Under the pieces are notes generated by a model. The model saw only the letters and a list, made by a program, of their open reading frames with translations. It ran no database searches and was not told the DNA's origin. 64,000 bases of DNA, from positions 56,491 through 120,490 of the forward strand of contig LNES01000001.1 of NCBI GenBank assembly GCA_001464115.1, written 5' to 3'. Source of the stretch: Chlamydiae bacterium Ga0074140. GTDB taxonomy: Bacteria > Chlamydiota > Chlamydiia > Chlamydiales > Rhabdochlamydiaceae. This document shows, piece by piece, positions 44,311-53,167 of this stretch (position 1 is the stretch's first letter; every line of letters starts with the position of its first letter). The translations under genes were made by a program, and so were the position numbers.

Positions 44311-46160
44311 GGTTGTTTACCTGCGCGAAATGCGACCATCAGCACGGTGATATCCGCAGGTGAGACGCCGACGAGGCGTGAGGCTTGCCCGAGATTCGCA
44401 GGTCGGATGCGGTGCATCTGCTCTTGCGCCTCTCGGCTCAGGCCCTTGACTTGGAAAAAATCAAAATCTTTAGGGATGTTGATCTTTTCGACGGTTTCGA
44501 GTTTTGCGACCTCTTTCTGCTGTCTTTCGATATAGCCGGCATATTTGAGAGAGAGTTCAATCTGGAGGTTGATCTCTTCTCCACGATCGTGAACAAGATC
44601 GGGAAACTGCTCACGCAGTTTTACATAAGTGTAATCGGGACGACAGAGCAGCTGCGCAAGAGATGTCGATCTTCCCTCGATCTGGCGGAAGGTTTTAGAA
44701 AGAGTGGCGATATCGGCTTCCATCTGCTCTTTTTTCCGCACCGTTTTTTGGAAGCGTGCGTTGTCGATCAATCCAAGTGCATAGCCATGGTGGCGTAGGC
44801 GAAGATCTGCGTTATCTTGCCGGAGAAGCAGGCGGTGTTCGGCTCTACTTGTAAACATGCGGTAGGGCTCATCGAGATCTTTGGTGATGATCTCATCAAT
44901 CATGACGCCAATATAGGCTTCTGAGCGTTTTAGCATAAAGGAGGGACGCCCCAGTACCTTATTTGCGGCATTGATGCCGGCGATGAGGCCTTGTGCGGCG
45001 GCCTCTTCATAGCCTGTTGTTCCATTGATCTGACCAGCGATGAAGAGTCCTGCAATCTTTTTTGTTTCAAGGGTTGAATAGAGCTGCCCGCTTTTGAGGT
45101 AATCATACTCGATTGCGTAGGCGGGGCGCATAATCTCAGCGTTTTCAAGACCGAGAACGGTCTTGATCATGGCGAATTGCACGTCGAAGGGGAGAGAAGA
45201 GGAGATGCCGTTAACGTAAAACTCCTCTGTGGAGAGACCCTCCGGCTCTAGAAAAATCTGGTGTCGTTCCTTGTCAGCAAAACGGACGATCTTATCCTCG
45301 ATCGAGGGGCAGTAGCGCGGACCTCTACTCTGAATTTTCCCCGAGTACATCGCAGAGCGGTGGAGATTATTTTGGATGATTTTCTTTGTCTCTTCCGTTG
45401 TGTAGGTGATGTAGCAGGGAACTTGTGGAAGCCGTGGGGTTTCAGGTTCGTCGTAGGAGAATCTTACCCCCTCGTCACCCGGTTGAATTTCGACCTTTGA
45501 CATATCGATGCTACGGCGGTGGATGCGTGGAGGGGTTCCGGTTTTCAGTCTCCCCAGAGAGAAACCGAGCGATTCCAAGCTAGCCGAAAGACCCACAGAG
45601 GGCTTGTCACCTGCGCGGCCACCAGAAAACTGTGTTTCACCGATATGGAGTAGGCCTCGCATGAAGGTTCCGGAGGAGAGGATCACCGTCTTTGCACGGT
45701 AGGCGATTCCTTCGAGGGTTGCGACGCCAGAAATTTTGCCATTTTCTACGAGAAGGGACTCTGTCGTTCCCTGTTTGATGAAAAGATTTTCTGTTTTTTC
45801 AAGGCGGTGCTTCATCGCTGTCTGATAGGCGAGCTTATCTGCTTGCGCACGGGGTGACCAGACGGCGGGGCCTTTGGAGGCGTTGAGCATGCGAAACTGA
45901 ATGGCGGTCTCGTCGGTGACCTTTCCCATGATTCCGCCGAGCGCGTCTATCTCGCGAACGATATGCCCTTTGGCTGTCCCGCCAACTGCGGGGTTGCAGC
46001 TCATCTTGGCGATCGTATCGAGATTCATCGTCAAAAGGAGCGTGCGCGCGCCGATACGTGCAGAGGCATGCGCCGCTTCACAGCCAGCATGGCCCGCGCC
46101 TACAACAATGACATCAAATTCTTCTGGGTAAAACCACATATTCGAGTGTGACAACTTCAA
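44307..46160 (-). CDS. mnmG: tRNA uridine-5-carboxymethylaminomethyl modification enzyme
   Basis: FAD- and NADH-binding partner of MnmE that modifies U34 in tRNAs (GidA). The N-terminus has [21 protein letters not shown], then [33 protein letters not shown], and the insert region [14 protein letters not shown]. The C-terminal helical part has [21 protein letters not shown] split over two typical family blocks. 617 residues, normal. ATG 46160 or ATG 46139 could be the start; the second gives [14 protein letters not shown]. Confidence 0.97.
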   Translation of the reverse strand: MKLSHSNMWFYPEEFDVIVVGAGHAGCEAAHASARIGARTLLLTMNLDTIAKMSCNPAVGGTAKGHIVREIDALGGIMGKVTDETAIQFRMLNASKGPAVWSPRAQADKLAYQTAMKHRLEKTENLFIKQGTTESLLVENGKISGVATLEGIAYRAKTVILSSGTFMRGLLHIGETQFSGGRAGDKPSVGLSASLESLGFSLGRLKTGTPPRIHRRSIDMSKVEIQPGDEGVRFSYDEPETPRLPQVPCYITYTTEETKKIIQNNLHRSAMYSGKIQSRGPRYCPSIEDKIVRFADKERHQIFLEPEGLSTEEFYVNGISSSLPFDVQFAMIKTVLGLENAEIMRPAYAIEYDYLKSGQLYSTLETKKIAGLFIAGQINGTTGYEEAAAQGLIAGINAANKVLGRPSFMLKRSEAYIGVMIDEIITKDLDEPYRMFTSRAEHRLLLRQDNADLRLRHHGYALGLIDNARFQKTVRKKEQMEADIATLSKTFRQIEGRSTSLAQLLCRPDYTYVKLREQFPDLVHDRGEEINLQIELSLKYAGYIERQQKEVAKLETVEKINIPKDFDFFQVKGLSREAQEQMHRIRPANLGQASRLVGVSPADITVLMVAFRAGKQP

Positions 46161-46200
46161 AATAAAAAGTTGTCAAAGACAGGTTCCGGCAAGAAAAATC

Positions 46201-46287
46201 TTACTTCTTATGACGATCGCGACGGCGTCGTTTCTTACGCTTGTGCTTCGCAATCTTCGATCTGCGTTTCTTTTTAACCGAGGACAT
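46201..46287 (-). CDS. Tiny very basic protein, AURKAIP1/COX24-like
   Basis: 28 residues, 20 of them Lys, Arg or His: it starts MSSVKKKRRSKIAKHKRKKR and ends RRRDRHKK. It resembles small ribosome-associated proteins of the AURKAIP1/COX24 domain family (the mycobacterial bS22 protein starts with a similar SVxKKRRxRxxK pattern). It lies 40 bases upstream of mnmG on the same strand, with AAGGTGAAG before the ATG. It is too short for usual gene callers. Ribosome binding is inferred from similarity. Confidence 0.78.
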   Translation of the reverse strand: MSSVKKKRRSKIAKHKRKKRRRRDRHKK

Positions 46288-46455
46288 CTTCACCTTTAAG
46301 CAAAAGCAGGATCATAGCGGTTGAGGAGGATTAAAGTAAAGAAGAGGAGAAGGAGAAAGCCGGGCACGGACACATCAGAAAAATTTTACTGGTTTACAAT
46401 ATCTTTATATTCATTTTACTAGCATAATCTTTGAGCTTACTGAGGAGTTTTTACC

Positions 46456-47136
46456 ATGTCTTGTATCTGGGGATGCGCTGAGGGAACCTATCAATTTTGG
46501 AAGGCTGCTTTAGAAGACGCTTTCACCTTGCCTCCCGATGGGCGAGGGCGGGGGATCAATCTCTATCCGGCAGAGGGTGAAGCTGGCTGGGGAATTGAAA
46601 ATATTTATAGCCAGCCTCAGCAGGTAGAGGCGGGGCAATTAATACGCGACGTTGACGTACACACATTGACACGTGCGCAGTGCGCCGTAGTTAGAAGGCA
46701 TGTTGCAGAAGATCTATTCTACGACAAACTGAAGTTTGCGGGTGTGGTTGTACTCAGCGTTGTCTCAACAGGGCTTTTTATAGGAGCGGCATTTGCAACG
46801 GCCGCGGTGATTATTGACATTACAGCAGAAATTTTTGTCGCGCTTGTACTGCTTTGCCTCGAATCGATTGGAGAATCGATCTTGGTATCGATTGTTGGAC
46901 TCGGAGGGATTGTATTGCTCGGAAGCGGCTCCCTACTCTACGAAATCTCGACCTCTCTTGCCGCAATTGTAACCGGTGTTGTGATGCTCTGGAGCAAGGT
47001 GATGATTCCAAATATTTCTCGTGGTAGCGCCTATATCGCAAACCGCAACATGGTAGTACGCATCTTAGATTTCGGTGCTGCAAGCACTGCGCGTGTGGAT
47101 CTGCCGGATCTTGGTGGCGAGCCTCAGAGTCTTTAA
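46456..47136 (+). CDS. Inc-like bilobed membrane protein
   Basis: 226 residues. A hydrophilic N-terminus (about 95 residues) is followed by a large hydrophobic zone with several adjacent segments (AGVVVLSVVSTGLFIGAAFA, AEIFVALVLLCLESIGES, LVSIVGLGGIVLLGSGSLL) and a short tail. The clustered hydrophobic hairpins without a signal peptide resemble chlamydial inclusion membrane proteins. It is a distant paralogue of the next gene: both have KVMIPNISRG / KVLVPSAINS followed by a YI/YAEF stretch near the end. Both are inserted between mnmG and dnaB, which are close neighbours in Chlamydia. Type III secretion is a guess. Confidence 0.72.
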   Translation: MSCIWGCAEGTYQFWKAALEDAFTLPPDGRGRGINLYPAEGEAGWGIENIYSQPQQVEAGQLIRDVDVHTLTRAQCAVVRRHVAEDLFYDKLKFAGVVVLSVVSTGLFIGAAFATAAVIIDITAEIFVALVLLCLESIGESILVSIVGLGGIVLLGSGSLLYEISTSLAAIVTGVVMLWSKVMIPNISRGSAYIANRNMVVRILDFGAASTARVDLPDLGGEPQSL

Positions 47137-47154
47137 GGTAGTGGAGAACAGCAT

Positions 47155-47673
47155 ATGACATGTATTCCTCTTCAAAGATTTTGGTCAACGCAGCTCACAG
47201 AGATGTTCGAGCTGGCCCCAGTACCTCCTCGATGCTGTGGGTGCATCTCTCCACCTGCCGCCGAATGGCGTGGACGGGCTGTAGATCAGATGAGTGTTGA
47301 TGAGTGCAGACAGGCAGCACGAGATATGCGTACACAGGTTTGGATAGAGCAGTGTAAGGGGATGGGTCTTGTTGTAGGAGCCTTTTTTTCCGCAGTAGGG
47401 TTTGCCATTACGGCGCTTATCGTCGCAGGCTTTGTTTTTGAAGCGACGAGCATGCTTCTAAGCTCACTGTTTGCAATTCCTGCTATCGGGCTCGTCTTTA
47501 GCATCGTCATCTACAGTTTTGAATTGATTAATCTTGCCCTTGGATCTCTTGTCTTGATTGGAAAACTTGCGACTAAAGTTCTTGTTCCCTCAGCGATTAA
47601 CAGCTATCAATACGCTGAATTTCTCGAGCGTAACGCCGTTCAGTTGGAAAGCGCTGGGCGCCGAAGAAGATAA
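47155..47673 (+). CDS. Inc-like bilobed membrane protein, paralogue
   Basis: 172 residues, 18 bases after its paralogue. A Cys/Pro-rich start (FELAPVPPRCCGCISPP) and the helix SVDECRQAARDMRTQ precede hydrophobic lobes (GLVVGAFFSAVGFAITALIV, SMLLSSLFAIPAIGLVFSIV, LINLALGSLVLIGKLA). The end is basic (ESAGRRRR). The SVDECRQAARDM helix aligns with TRAQCAVVRRHV of the neighbour. The gene ends four bases before the stop of dnaB on the other strand. No function can be assigned. Confidence 0.72.
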   Translation: MTCIPLQRFWSTQLTEMFELAPVPPRCCGCISPPAAEWRGRAVDQMSVDECRQAARDMRTQVWIEQCKGMGLVVGAFFSAVGFAITALIVAGFVFEATSMLLSSLFAIPAIGLVFSIVIYSFELINLALGSLVLIGKLATKVLVPSAINSYQYAEFLERNAVQLESAGRRRR

Positions 47674-47677
47674 GGGA

Positions 47678-49102
47678 TCAATCGCCACCTGGCGAAAAGG
47701 CAGCGAATGCCGCCTCGTTATCGCTTCTCGAGGAGGAATCGATCCGCGTGTAGTTGGCGAACTGCGCAATCTCTTTGCGGAATATGAGTTGAATATTCCC
47801 GACACTTCCATGACGGTTTTTTGCGACGATGAGCTCCGCAAGCCCGGGCTTGTCATTCTGATCGTAATACTCGCGGCGAAGCAGGAACATCACGAGATCC
47901 GCATCCTGCTCGATACTTCCGCTCTCTCTTAGATCACTCATCATGGGGCGGTGGCCGGCGCGCTCTTCGACTTTGCGCGAGAGCTGGGAGAGACAGAGGA
48001 CGGGAACGTTGAGCTCGCGGGCAAGGTTTTTTAGCATGCGCGAAATTTCGGAGATCTCATTCTGTCGGTTTTCCATGGAGCGATTCATGCCCGATCCAGA
48101 AAGAAGTTGGAGATAGTCGACGACGAGTAGTTGAACGCCGTAATTTTCTTTCATGCGACGCGCGCGCGCGCGCAGATCGGTAATCTTAAGACCGGGTTGG
48201 TCGTCGATGATCATGGTCGATTTCTGCATCATGTTGACAGAAGAGACGATGCGTTGAAAGTCGTTGCCGTTCAAAGAGCCGTTGCGAATCTTGTCAGATT
48301 CTACTTCCGATTGAGAACAGATGATGCGATGCAAGAGTTGTTCTGCTGTCATCTCAAGCGAGAAAATTCCCACAGGCAGGTTGTTCTTAAAGCAGAGGTT
48401 CTCAGCGATGTTGAGTGCAAGCGCGGTCTTTCCCATCGCAGGTCGTGCGGCGAGGATCATCAAATTTGAAGGAGAAAGACCGTTCAACATTTTATCGAGA
48501 TCGATGAAATGCGTTGGAATGCCGGTGATCCCTGGCTCATCGGGCCCACGCTGTTGGAATTTCTCCTGTCTCTCTTGGAGATCTTTCAAATAGGGAGTTT
48601 TGGAACTCGCTTTGACACCCGACAAGAGATCTTTGATGAGAACGCCAGGGGTGGGGTTTGCGCTTTGGCTGATGACGAAAAATTTCTGCTGCGCTTGATC
48701 CAAGGTGTTGTTAACGTCGTCGGGATCATTCAGAGCCACACGCTCAACTTCTTGGGCCGCTTCGATCATGCGGCGCAAGATCGCCTTGTCGCGGACGAGT
48801 TCGACATACTCTTCGATGTAAGCGGAGGTTCCGACGTACTGAGCGAGCGTGGTGAGGTAGCTGACCCCACCCGCAGCTTTCAGCTTCTCTTGGCGTTTTA
48901 ACTCTTCGCAGACGATATGGACGTCCGCGGGGCGATCGTTGCGGTAAGCGGTTTTAAGAACTTGAAAAATGATCTTGTGCTCAGGGAAGTAGAAGTCTTC
49001 TTCATTGAGACCATCGGCAGCGATATTGAGGCTGTTCACGCTCGTAAGCATGCATCCGAGCACCATCATCTCCGATTCTTTGGAATGCGGTGCGACTTTC
49101 AT
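47678..49102 (-). CDS. dnaB: Replicative DNA helicase DnaB
   Basis: Hexameric helicase that opens the fork 5'-3'. 474 residues: an N-terminal helical domain (SEMMVLGCMLTSVNSLNIAA), a linker, and the RecA-like ATPase domain with Walker A LAARPAMGKTALALNIAE, Walker B LLVVDYLQLL, and LCLSQLSRKVEERAGHRPM. No intein. Transcribed away from the tRNA-Ser gene that lies 25 bases upstream. Confidence 0.97.
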   Translation of the reverse strand: MKVAPHSKESEMMVLGCMLTSVNSLNIAADGLNEEDFYFPEHKIIFQVLKTAYRNDRPADVHIVCEELKRQEKLKAAGGVSYLTTLAQYVGTSAYIEEYVELVRDKAILRRMIEAAQEVERVALNDPDDVNNTLDQAQQKFFVISQSANPTPGVLIKDLLSGVKASSKTPYLKDLQERQEKFQQRGPDEPGITGIPTHFIDLDKMLNGLSPSNLMILAARPAMGKTALALNIAENLCFKNNLPVGIFSLEMTAEQLLHRIICSQSEVESDKIRNGSLNGNDFQRIVSSVNMMQKSTMIIDDQPGLKITDLRARARRMKENYGVQLLVVDYLQLLSGSGMNRSMENRQNEISEISRMLKNLARELNVPVLCLSQLSRKVEERAGHRPMMSDLRESGSIEQDADLVMFLLRREYYDQNDKPGLAELIVAKNRHGSVGNIQLIFRKEIAQFANYTRIDSSSRSDNEAAFAAFSPGGD

Positions 49103-49127
49103 GCAGGCCTCTTGTTAAAGAAAAAAT

Positions 49128-49216
49128 CGGAAAGAGTGGGATTTGAACCCACGGTACCCTTTGAGGGGTACGCGTCCTTAGCAGGGACGTGCCTTCGGCC
49201 ACTCAGCCATCTTTCC
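49128..49216 (-). tRNA. tRNA-Ser (GCU)
   Basis: 89-base class II tRNA on the minus strand. The acceptor arms GGAAAGA and TCTTTCC pair; the anticodon stem GTCC/GGAC encloses loop CTGCTAA with anticodon GCT. A long variable arm (GCGTACCCC ... GGGTACC) and the T arm GTGGGTTCAAATCCCAC follow. The 3' CCA is not encoded. Reads AGC and AGU codons. Confidence 0.95.
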
Positions 49217-49290
49217 AATGCCTGGAGATGGTAGCGTGCGCTTCGTTTTTTGAGCAAGGTATCCCGCCATTTAGAAACAAAAGAACAGAA

Positions 49291-49854
49291 GAAAAAAATA
49301 GACATGTCGGGGGTTGAGGGGAGCACTGCGTGTCTCCCTCGCACCCCCCAGCTGCCCCCTTGCGCCTCATCTCGCTTTGAAAAACCCTGTGCTCGGAGAC
49401 GGGGTGTGCGAAGCACTACCCCGTCCGCTCCGCTCTCCTGCGCTAGGATTTTTCTGCGCGATCTGAGTCGTCGGGCTGCATCAAGCTCTCCCTCACCTTC
49501 CCCTTCGGGGAGGGGCCCCTTCCGAGTCATGATGCAGAAGCGAAAATTCTTTCCTCCATACTGCGAGACGACGCGAGAAGGGGACCCAACCCCAAGGGTT
49601 GGGGAGGTGAGCGCGGGAGCAGCCGATGGCTTTAAGCCGCAAAGAGAAATCGAAGCACAGGAGAGCGCGTAGCGCGTGCGGGGTAGTGCTTTGCACACTC
49701 CGCCACCGAGCGCTCGATTTGTCGAAGCGGATTGAAGCTCAAGGGGGCTACGGGTGGGCTGCGAAGACGAGCCGAAGTGCCGGTGGCACTTCGGCCTGCG
49801 AGCAGGGTTTCTGAGCGGGTACGCAGTGCTCTCCTGGGTCCCCGACATGTCTAG
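49291..49854. repeat. Long palindromic repeat element, about 560 bases
   Basis: Non-coding region between tRNA-Ser and the next gene. It starts with TAGACATGTCGGGGG and ends with CCCCGACATGTCTA, a terminal inverted pair, and much of the interior also pairs: AGCACTGCGT with ACGCAGTGCT, GTGTGCGAAGCACTACCCCG with CGGGGTAGTGCTTTGCACAC, GCCCCCTTGCGCCTCA with its loose reverse match TGAAGCTCAAGGGGGC. The core (49467-49580) matches 6071-6198 and the left arm matches 63901-64000. Long open frames crossing it (up to 268 codons) are composition artefacts. It is G+C-rich. No transposase; may be a non-autonomous element or a structured RNA. Confidence 0.75.
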
Positions 49855-49907
49855 CTTCTTTTGCGTTGTATTTTTACAAACATCTCTTAAGAAGGCGCTC
49901 TGCATAA

Positions 49908-50756
49908 TTAATCTACGAAATGGGAGTTGGAGAGTTCTTTGCCGTTTAGGGCGTTCCAGTGGCTGGTGTGGATCGAGCCGTCTGGGTTTTGCACCACGAT
50001 GCAGTGAACCGGTAAGAAGACATCTGTGGTCTTGCGGATCGCAAAATCACTGCCAAAGGCAGCTCGAGTGAGCTTTTCGATCTGCGCAAGAGAGTAGCGT
50101 CTGGGAACCCTATGGGCGTCTTTGTAGGGCATCGTCACCAGCTTCTCATCGAGTTTTGTCTCTGGATAGGGCTGCAATTTCGGATTTTGGAGGTGCAGCC
50201 GGTAGCGACCTCCCGCCTGGACGATCAACTTCTTTTTTCGGCAGCTGTCGAGCCAGATATCGAGCATTTCATTTTCGACGTTTAATGTCTTGGAAAGGGC
50301 GTCGCGATCCAGAGATCCTCCCTTCTTGGCCAGAAGGTTAAGGATCTTAAACTCATGGCGTTGCGTGCTTGCCTGGATGCAATCTCCGAACCCGTGGGTC
50401 TTTTCCCAATTTTTCGTTTCGATCACCATCTCTCCATCGCGAAGATCCCATAGGATAAGCCCCTCTCGTGTCTTCTCTTCGGAACGGTTATATTTGACCT
50501 CCATGAGAAGATGGGGGTAGAACTTGAGCTGGGGTTCCAGGTAACGGTGACGGCCATCTTTGAGAAGGTCTCGTCTATGAGTTTCCATGATATGAGCGGC
50601 GGTATAGCGCACCTCTAGGGTGTGGAAGGAGCCGCTCGAGACAAATTCCAACGTCTTTTCCAGCGCCTTGGTACGGAGCTCAGGGCGTGTTAGGTCGAGC
50701 CAGTAGAGGCCGTAGCCACCCGCAGCAAGTGTGAGTAGGGTAAAGAGTAGGCGCAT
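49908..50756 (-). CDS. Hypothetical protein with N-terminal membrane anchor
   Basis: 282 residues, not recognised. An N-terminal hydrophobic stretch (LLFTLLTLAAGGYGLYWL) would anchor it or serve as an uncleaved signal. The rest is soluble: a region with AAHIMETHRRDLLKDGRHRY, a beta-rich part (LILWDLRDGEMVIETKNWEK), then a winged-helix-like stretch (FKILNLLAKKGGSLDRDALSKTL split) and a C-terminal region ending SHWNALNGKEL. It could be a lineage-conserved chlamydial envelope protein. No enzyme motif is clear. Confidence 0.72.
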   Translation of the reverse strand: MRLLFTLLTLAAGGYGLYWLDLTRPELRTKALEKTLEFVSSGSFHTLEVRYTAAHIMETHRRDLLKDGRHRYLEPQLKFYPHLLMEVKYNRSEEKTREGLILWDLRDGEMVIETKNWEKTHGFGDCIQASTQRHEFKILNLLAKKGGSLDRDALSKTLNVENEMLDIWLDSCRKKKLIVQAGGRYRLHLQNPKLQPYPETKLDEKLVTMPYKDAHRVPRRYSLAQIEKLTRAAFGSDFAIRKTTDVFLPVHCIVVQNPDGSIHTSHWNALNGKELSNSHFVD

Positions 50757-50831
50757 ACAAATTAAGGTATCTAGGCGAATAATTTTTTGCCACTTCCAGT
50801 CAAATTACTGTGCGGTTAAAATTTTTTCACA

Positions 50832-51668
50832 ATGAAAATTTATACAGTTTTTATTTCATCGCTTCTTTTGGCTAAAGCTTTTGCGAACCAGCCATGCTGT
50901 TTCTCGGATAATGGGATTTTTCCACCACGGTGTGAACGTCTGGCAGAAGACCAAGAACTCTTTCAAAACTTCAAGAGGGACCCTCTTCTTTCTCTTTTCG
51001 TCGAAAATGCAACCGAAGAGGAGGGAAGGGCGTGTCTTGCGAAATTGCCGCCAGATCTTATCGAAAAGTGTAGGATCAATGATCGTCTTGGAAATCCGCG
51101 CGTTGTTTCCTACCAGAAGTCTGGAAAGTTTTCTCCTACGACATTGCGTTACGCTAAAATTGCCTCCGATCTTGAGAGGGAATTCGGTTCCCTAAACGGG
51201 TTTCGCGTTGTTGAGATTGGTGGTGGGTACGGAGGCTTATGCACGGTGCTCTCATCGATCTTCTCTTTTAAAAATTATACCCTTGTCGATCTCCCACAAA
51301 ATCTCCTGCTTTGTGAGCGGTATTTGCGAGAGCAGAAGATCGAGCATGTCTCGTTCGTGAACCTTCCAGACCTTCCCGAAGGCGAAGAGGATCTCGTCAT
51401 CAGCCACTTTGTGTTTTCTGAATCTGATCGCTCCTTGCAAAAACGCTATCTCGATAAAGTTTTAAGTCGCGCAAAAGCGGGATTTTTGATCTGCGCACCT
51501 GCACATTGGAAAGAGATTCCCTATAGCAACAGAGAGCATAAGCGCGTAAAACCATTTCCCCACGAGAAAATTTTACACGACCTTGCGCAGCGCGGCATCG
51601 AAGCAAGAGTGATTCCAGAAGAGCCGCTGACGGGAAAAGATCACTGCGTTATCATCTGGAAAAGATGA
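50832..51668 (+). CDS. Methyltransferase-like protein with signal peptide
   Basis: 278 residues resembling putative sugar O-methyltransferases. The SAM-binding core is present: FRVVEIGGGYGGLCTVLSS (motif I), YTLVDLPQNLLL, and LPEGEEDLVISHFVFSE. The chain begins with an apparent Sec signal, FISSLLLAKAFANQ, with cleavage after AFA. Since SAM is cytosolic, an exported enzyme would be unexpected; it may be secreted into the host, where SAM is present. The stop overlaps the start of the next gene (ATGA). Confidence 0.78.
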   Translation: MKIYTVFISSLLLAKAFANQPCCFSDNGIFPPRCERLAEDQELFQNFKRDPLLSLFVENATEEEGRACLAKLPPDLIEKCRINDRLGNPRVVSYQKSGKFSPTTLRYAKIASDLEREFGSLNGFRVVEIGGGYGGLCTVLSSIFSFKNYTLVDLPQNLLLCERYLREQKIEHVSFVNLPDLPEGEEDLVISHFVFSESDRSLQKRYLDKVLSRAKAGFLICAPAHWKEIPYSNREHKRVKPFPHEKILHDLAQRGIEARVIPEEPLTGKDHCVIIWKR

Positions 51669-52294
51669 TGTTTTACGATCGCCGCGATGCGGGAAAGCAG
51701 CTTGGAGTACGCCTTGGCCAGTACGCAAATGCAAAGGACGCTCTCGTTGTGGGGCTTGCCCGTGGAGGCGTTGTCGCGGCTTATGAAGTCGCCCAGGCGC
51801 TGGGCCTTCCTCTCGTTGCATTTGTTGTGCGCAAAATTGGAGCTCCAGGAAACGAGGAGCTGGCTATTGGCGCCATTTCGGAAACAGGCGAAGCGATTTT
51901 TAATCACGATATCATCTCAACGCTTGGTGTGTCGAACGACTATATCCAAAAGACGCTCGAACGCGAGCGCGCAATTGCACAGCAGCGCTCCTCTTTTTAT
52001 CGCGATAAAGCCCCAGCTCCTGTTTATAAAAACAAAACGATCATCCTCGTCGATGATGGGATTGCAACAGGGGCTAGTATGGAGGTGGCGATCCAGTCGA
52101 TGCGAAAGGCTTCTGCAAAAAAGATCGTGCTCGCCGTTCCGGTTGCAGCACCCGATTCTTTATACCGACTCGGGAAGCAGGTGGATGAGGTCGTTTGCCT
52201 CTCCACACCCGCCAATTTCTATGCCGTTGGCAGCTTCTACGAGCGATTCGGGCAAACCAGCGATGATGAAGTCGTCCGCCTCGTGAAGGAATAA
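51665..52294 (+). CDS. Type I phosphoribosyltransferase domain protein
   Basis: 209 residues with the PRPP-binding loop TIILVDDGIATGASMEVAIQ and an N-terminal FYDRRDAGKQLGVRL start typical of a widespread stand-alone family often annotated as phosphoribosyltransferase. KIGAPGNEELAIGAI is another family block. Substrate is unknown; proteins of this type are not classical purine-salvage enzymes. ATG 51665 is coupled to the preceding gene; ATG 51668 is the alternative. Confidence 0.88.
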   Translation: MMFYDRRDAGKQLGVRLGQYANAKDALVVGLARGGVVAAYEVAQALGLPLVAFVVRKIGAPGNEELAIGAISETGEAIFNHDIISTLGVSNDYIQKTLERERAIAQQRSSFYRDKAPAPVYKNKTIILVDDGIATGASMEVAIQSMRKASAKKIVLAVPVAAPDSLYRLGKQVDEVVCLSTPANFYAVGSFYERFGQTSDDEVVRLVKE

Positions 52295-52306
52295 ATAAGT
52301 GGTCTA

Positions 52307-53167
52307 TTAAAGCGCTTGGAGTGCAAGCTCGTAGGCTTGTAGGAGATCGCGATCCCTGGCTTCTAGCCAGGTTTTGAGTGGAGCGGTGATCTTTTCGACC
52401 TCATCTCTAGTGCGCATTTTTACGCTCTCATCAAATACCAATCTTCCCACGTCGATAAGAATCGCTTCGTCATTCAAAATGCCGTAATTTTTTTCTAAGA
52501 CCGCATCGCGATCTACAATCCCCTTGCTGCAGCGCTCCGCAATGAGGTGAATGATATTGGAGACCTTTTGTTGGATTTTTTCTTTCTCGTTTTTTTGAAA
52601 GAGGGTTTCAAGATGAGGAAAAATGAGTTCAGCTCGTCTCTGTAACAGAAAGACAACGCGATCGAGATCCACTTCATAACTCGTTTCGAGCCGGTCGTAC
52701 AGACGGATCTTTTTTTTCAAAGTCTGAGTTGGAGCGAGGTGGACCATCAGAAGACCTGTCTCTTTTTGGAGCTCCTCACTTGCGAGTCGAAAGCTTTGAA
52801 AGCTCTCTTTGAGTTTTTTTAGATTGTACTTCCGGATCGCCTGTCGTTTTTTACTCAAAAAGGAGAAGGGATGGCTCAACCATGGATGTGCGCGTAGCTC
52901 CGACGGAAAGCGGTAAAACTTAATCACACTCTTTCCATCGTCGCTCAAAAAAACATAGGATTGATGTCCGCGTTTCAAATAATGGAAAGATTGGCTCGCG
53001 ATCTCTTCCCAATCGGGAGGGAGAGAAAGGGGTGGCGCTTCAAAGGAGAAAGGCGCCTTACCATGGATGTTTCCAATGCAAAAACTATCGCTCTCTTTCA
53101 AAAAATGGCGATCTAGCCAAGAGACGGCGGCCAAAAAGAGAGTGAGAGCGATCAATAAGTATTTCAC
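52307..53167 (-). CDS. Membrane-anchored kinase-like protein
   Basis: 286 residues with an N-terminal membrane segment ([15 protein letters not shown]). The soluble part shows an order of motifs like a small protein-kinase fold: [20 protein letters not shown] (glycine-poor loop, then K83 in VIKF), a long helical insert, [15 protein letters not shown] (D219/D221 and N227), and ILIDVGR (D239, metal-binding Asp position). The D to N spacing is one residue longer than in typical kinases, so it may be atypical or inactive. It starts four bases inside rho's end and is probably cotranscribed with rho. No substrate can be suggested. Confidence 0.7.
   Translation of the reverse strand: MKYLLIALTLFLAAVSWLDRHFLKESDSFCIGNIHGKAPFSFEAPPLSLPPDWEEIASQSFHYLKRGHQSYVFLSDDGKSVIKFYRFPSELRAHPWLSHPFSFLSKKRQAIRKYNLKKLKESFQSFRLASEELQKETGLLMVHLAPTQTLKKKIRLYDRLETSYEVDLDRVVFLLQRRAELIFPHLETLFQKNEKEKIQQKVSNIIHLIAERCSKGIVDRDAVLEKNYGILNDEAILIDVGRLVFDESVKMRTRDEVEKITAPLKTWLEARDRDLLQAYELALQAL

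Noticed and set aside
49250..49672. 140-codon open frame on the plus strand
   Set aside because: Lies wholly in the palindromic element with no family similarity; open because of base composition.
49099..49905. 268-codon open frame on the minus strand
   Set aside because: It crosses tRNA-Ser and the palindromic repeat, and its translation (GPLPEGEGEGEL and similar) is the usual artefact of G+C-rich hairpin repeats.
51687..52286. 199-codon frame overlapping the phosphoribosyltransferase
   Set aside because: Same strand, other frame, with Ser/Arg-rich low-quality translation; the PRPP loop is in the annotated frame.
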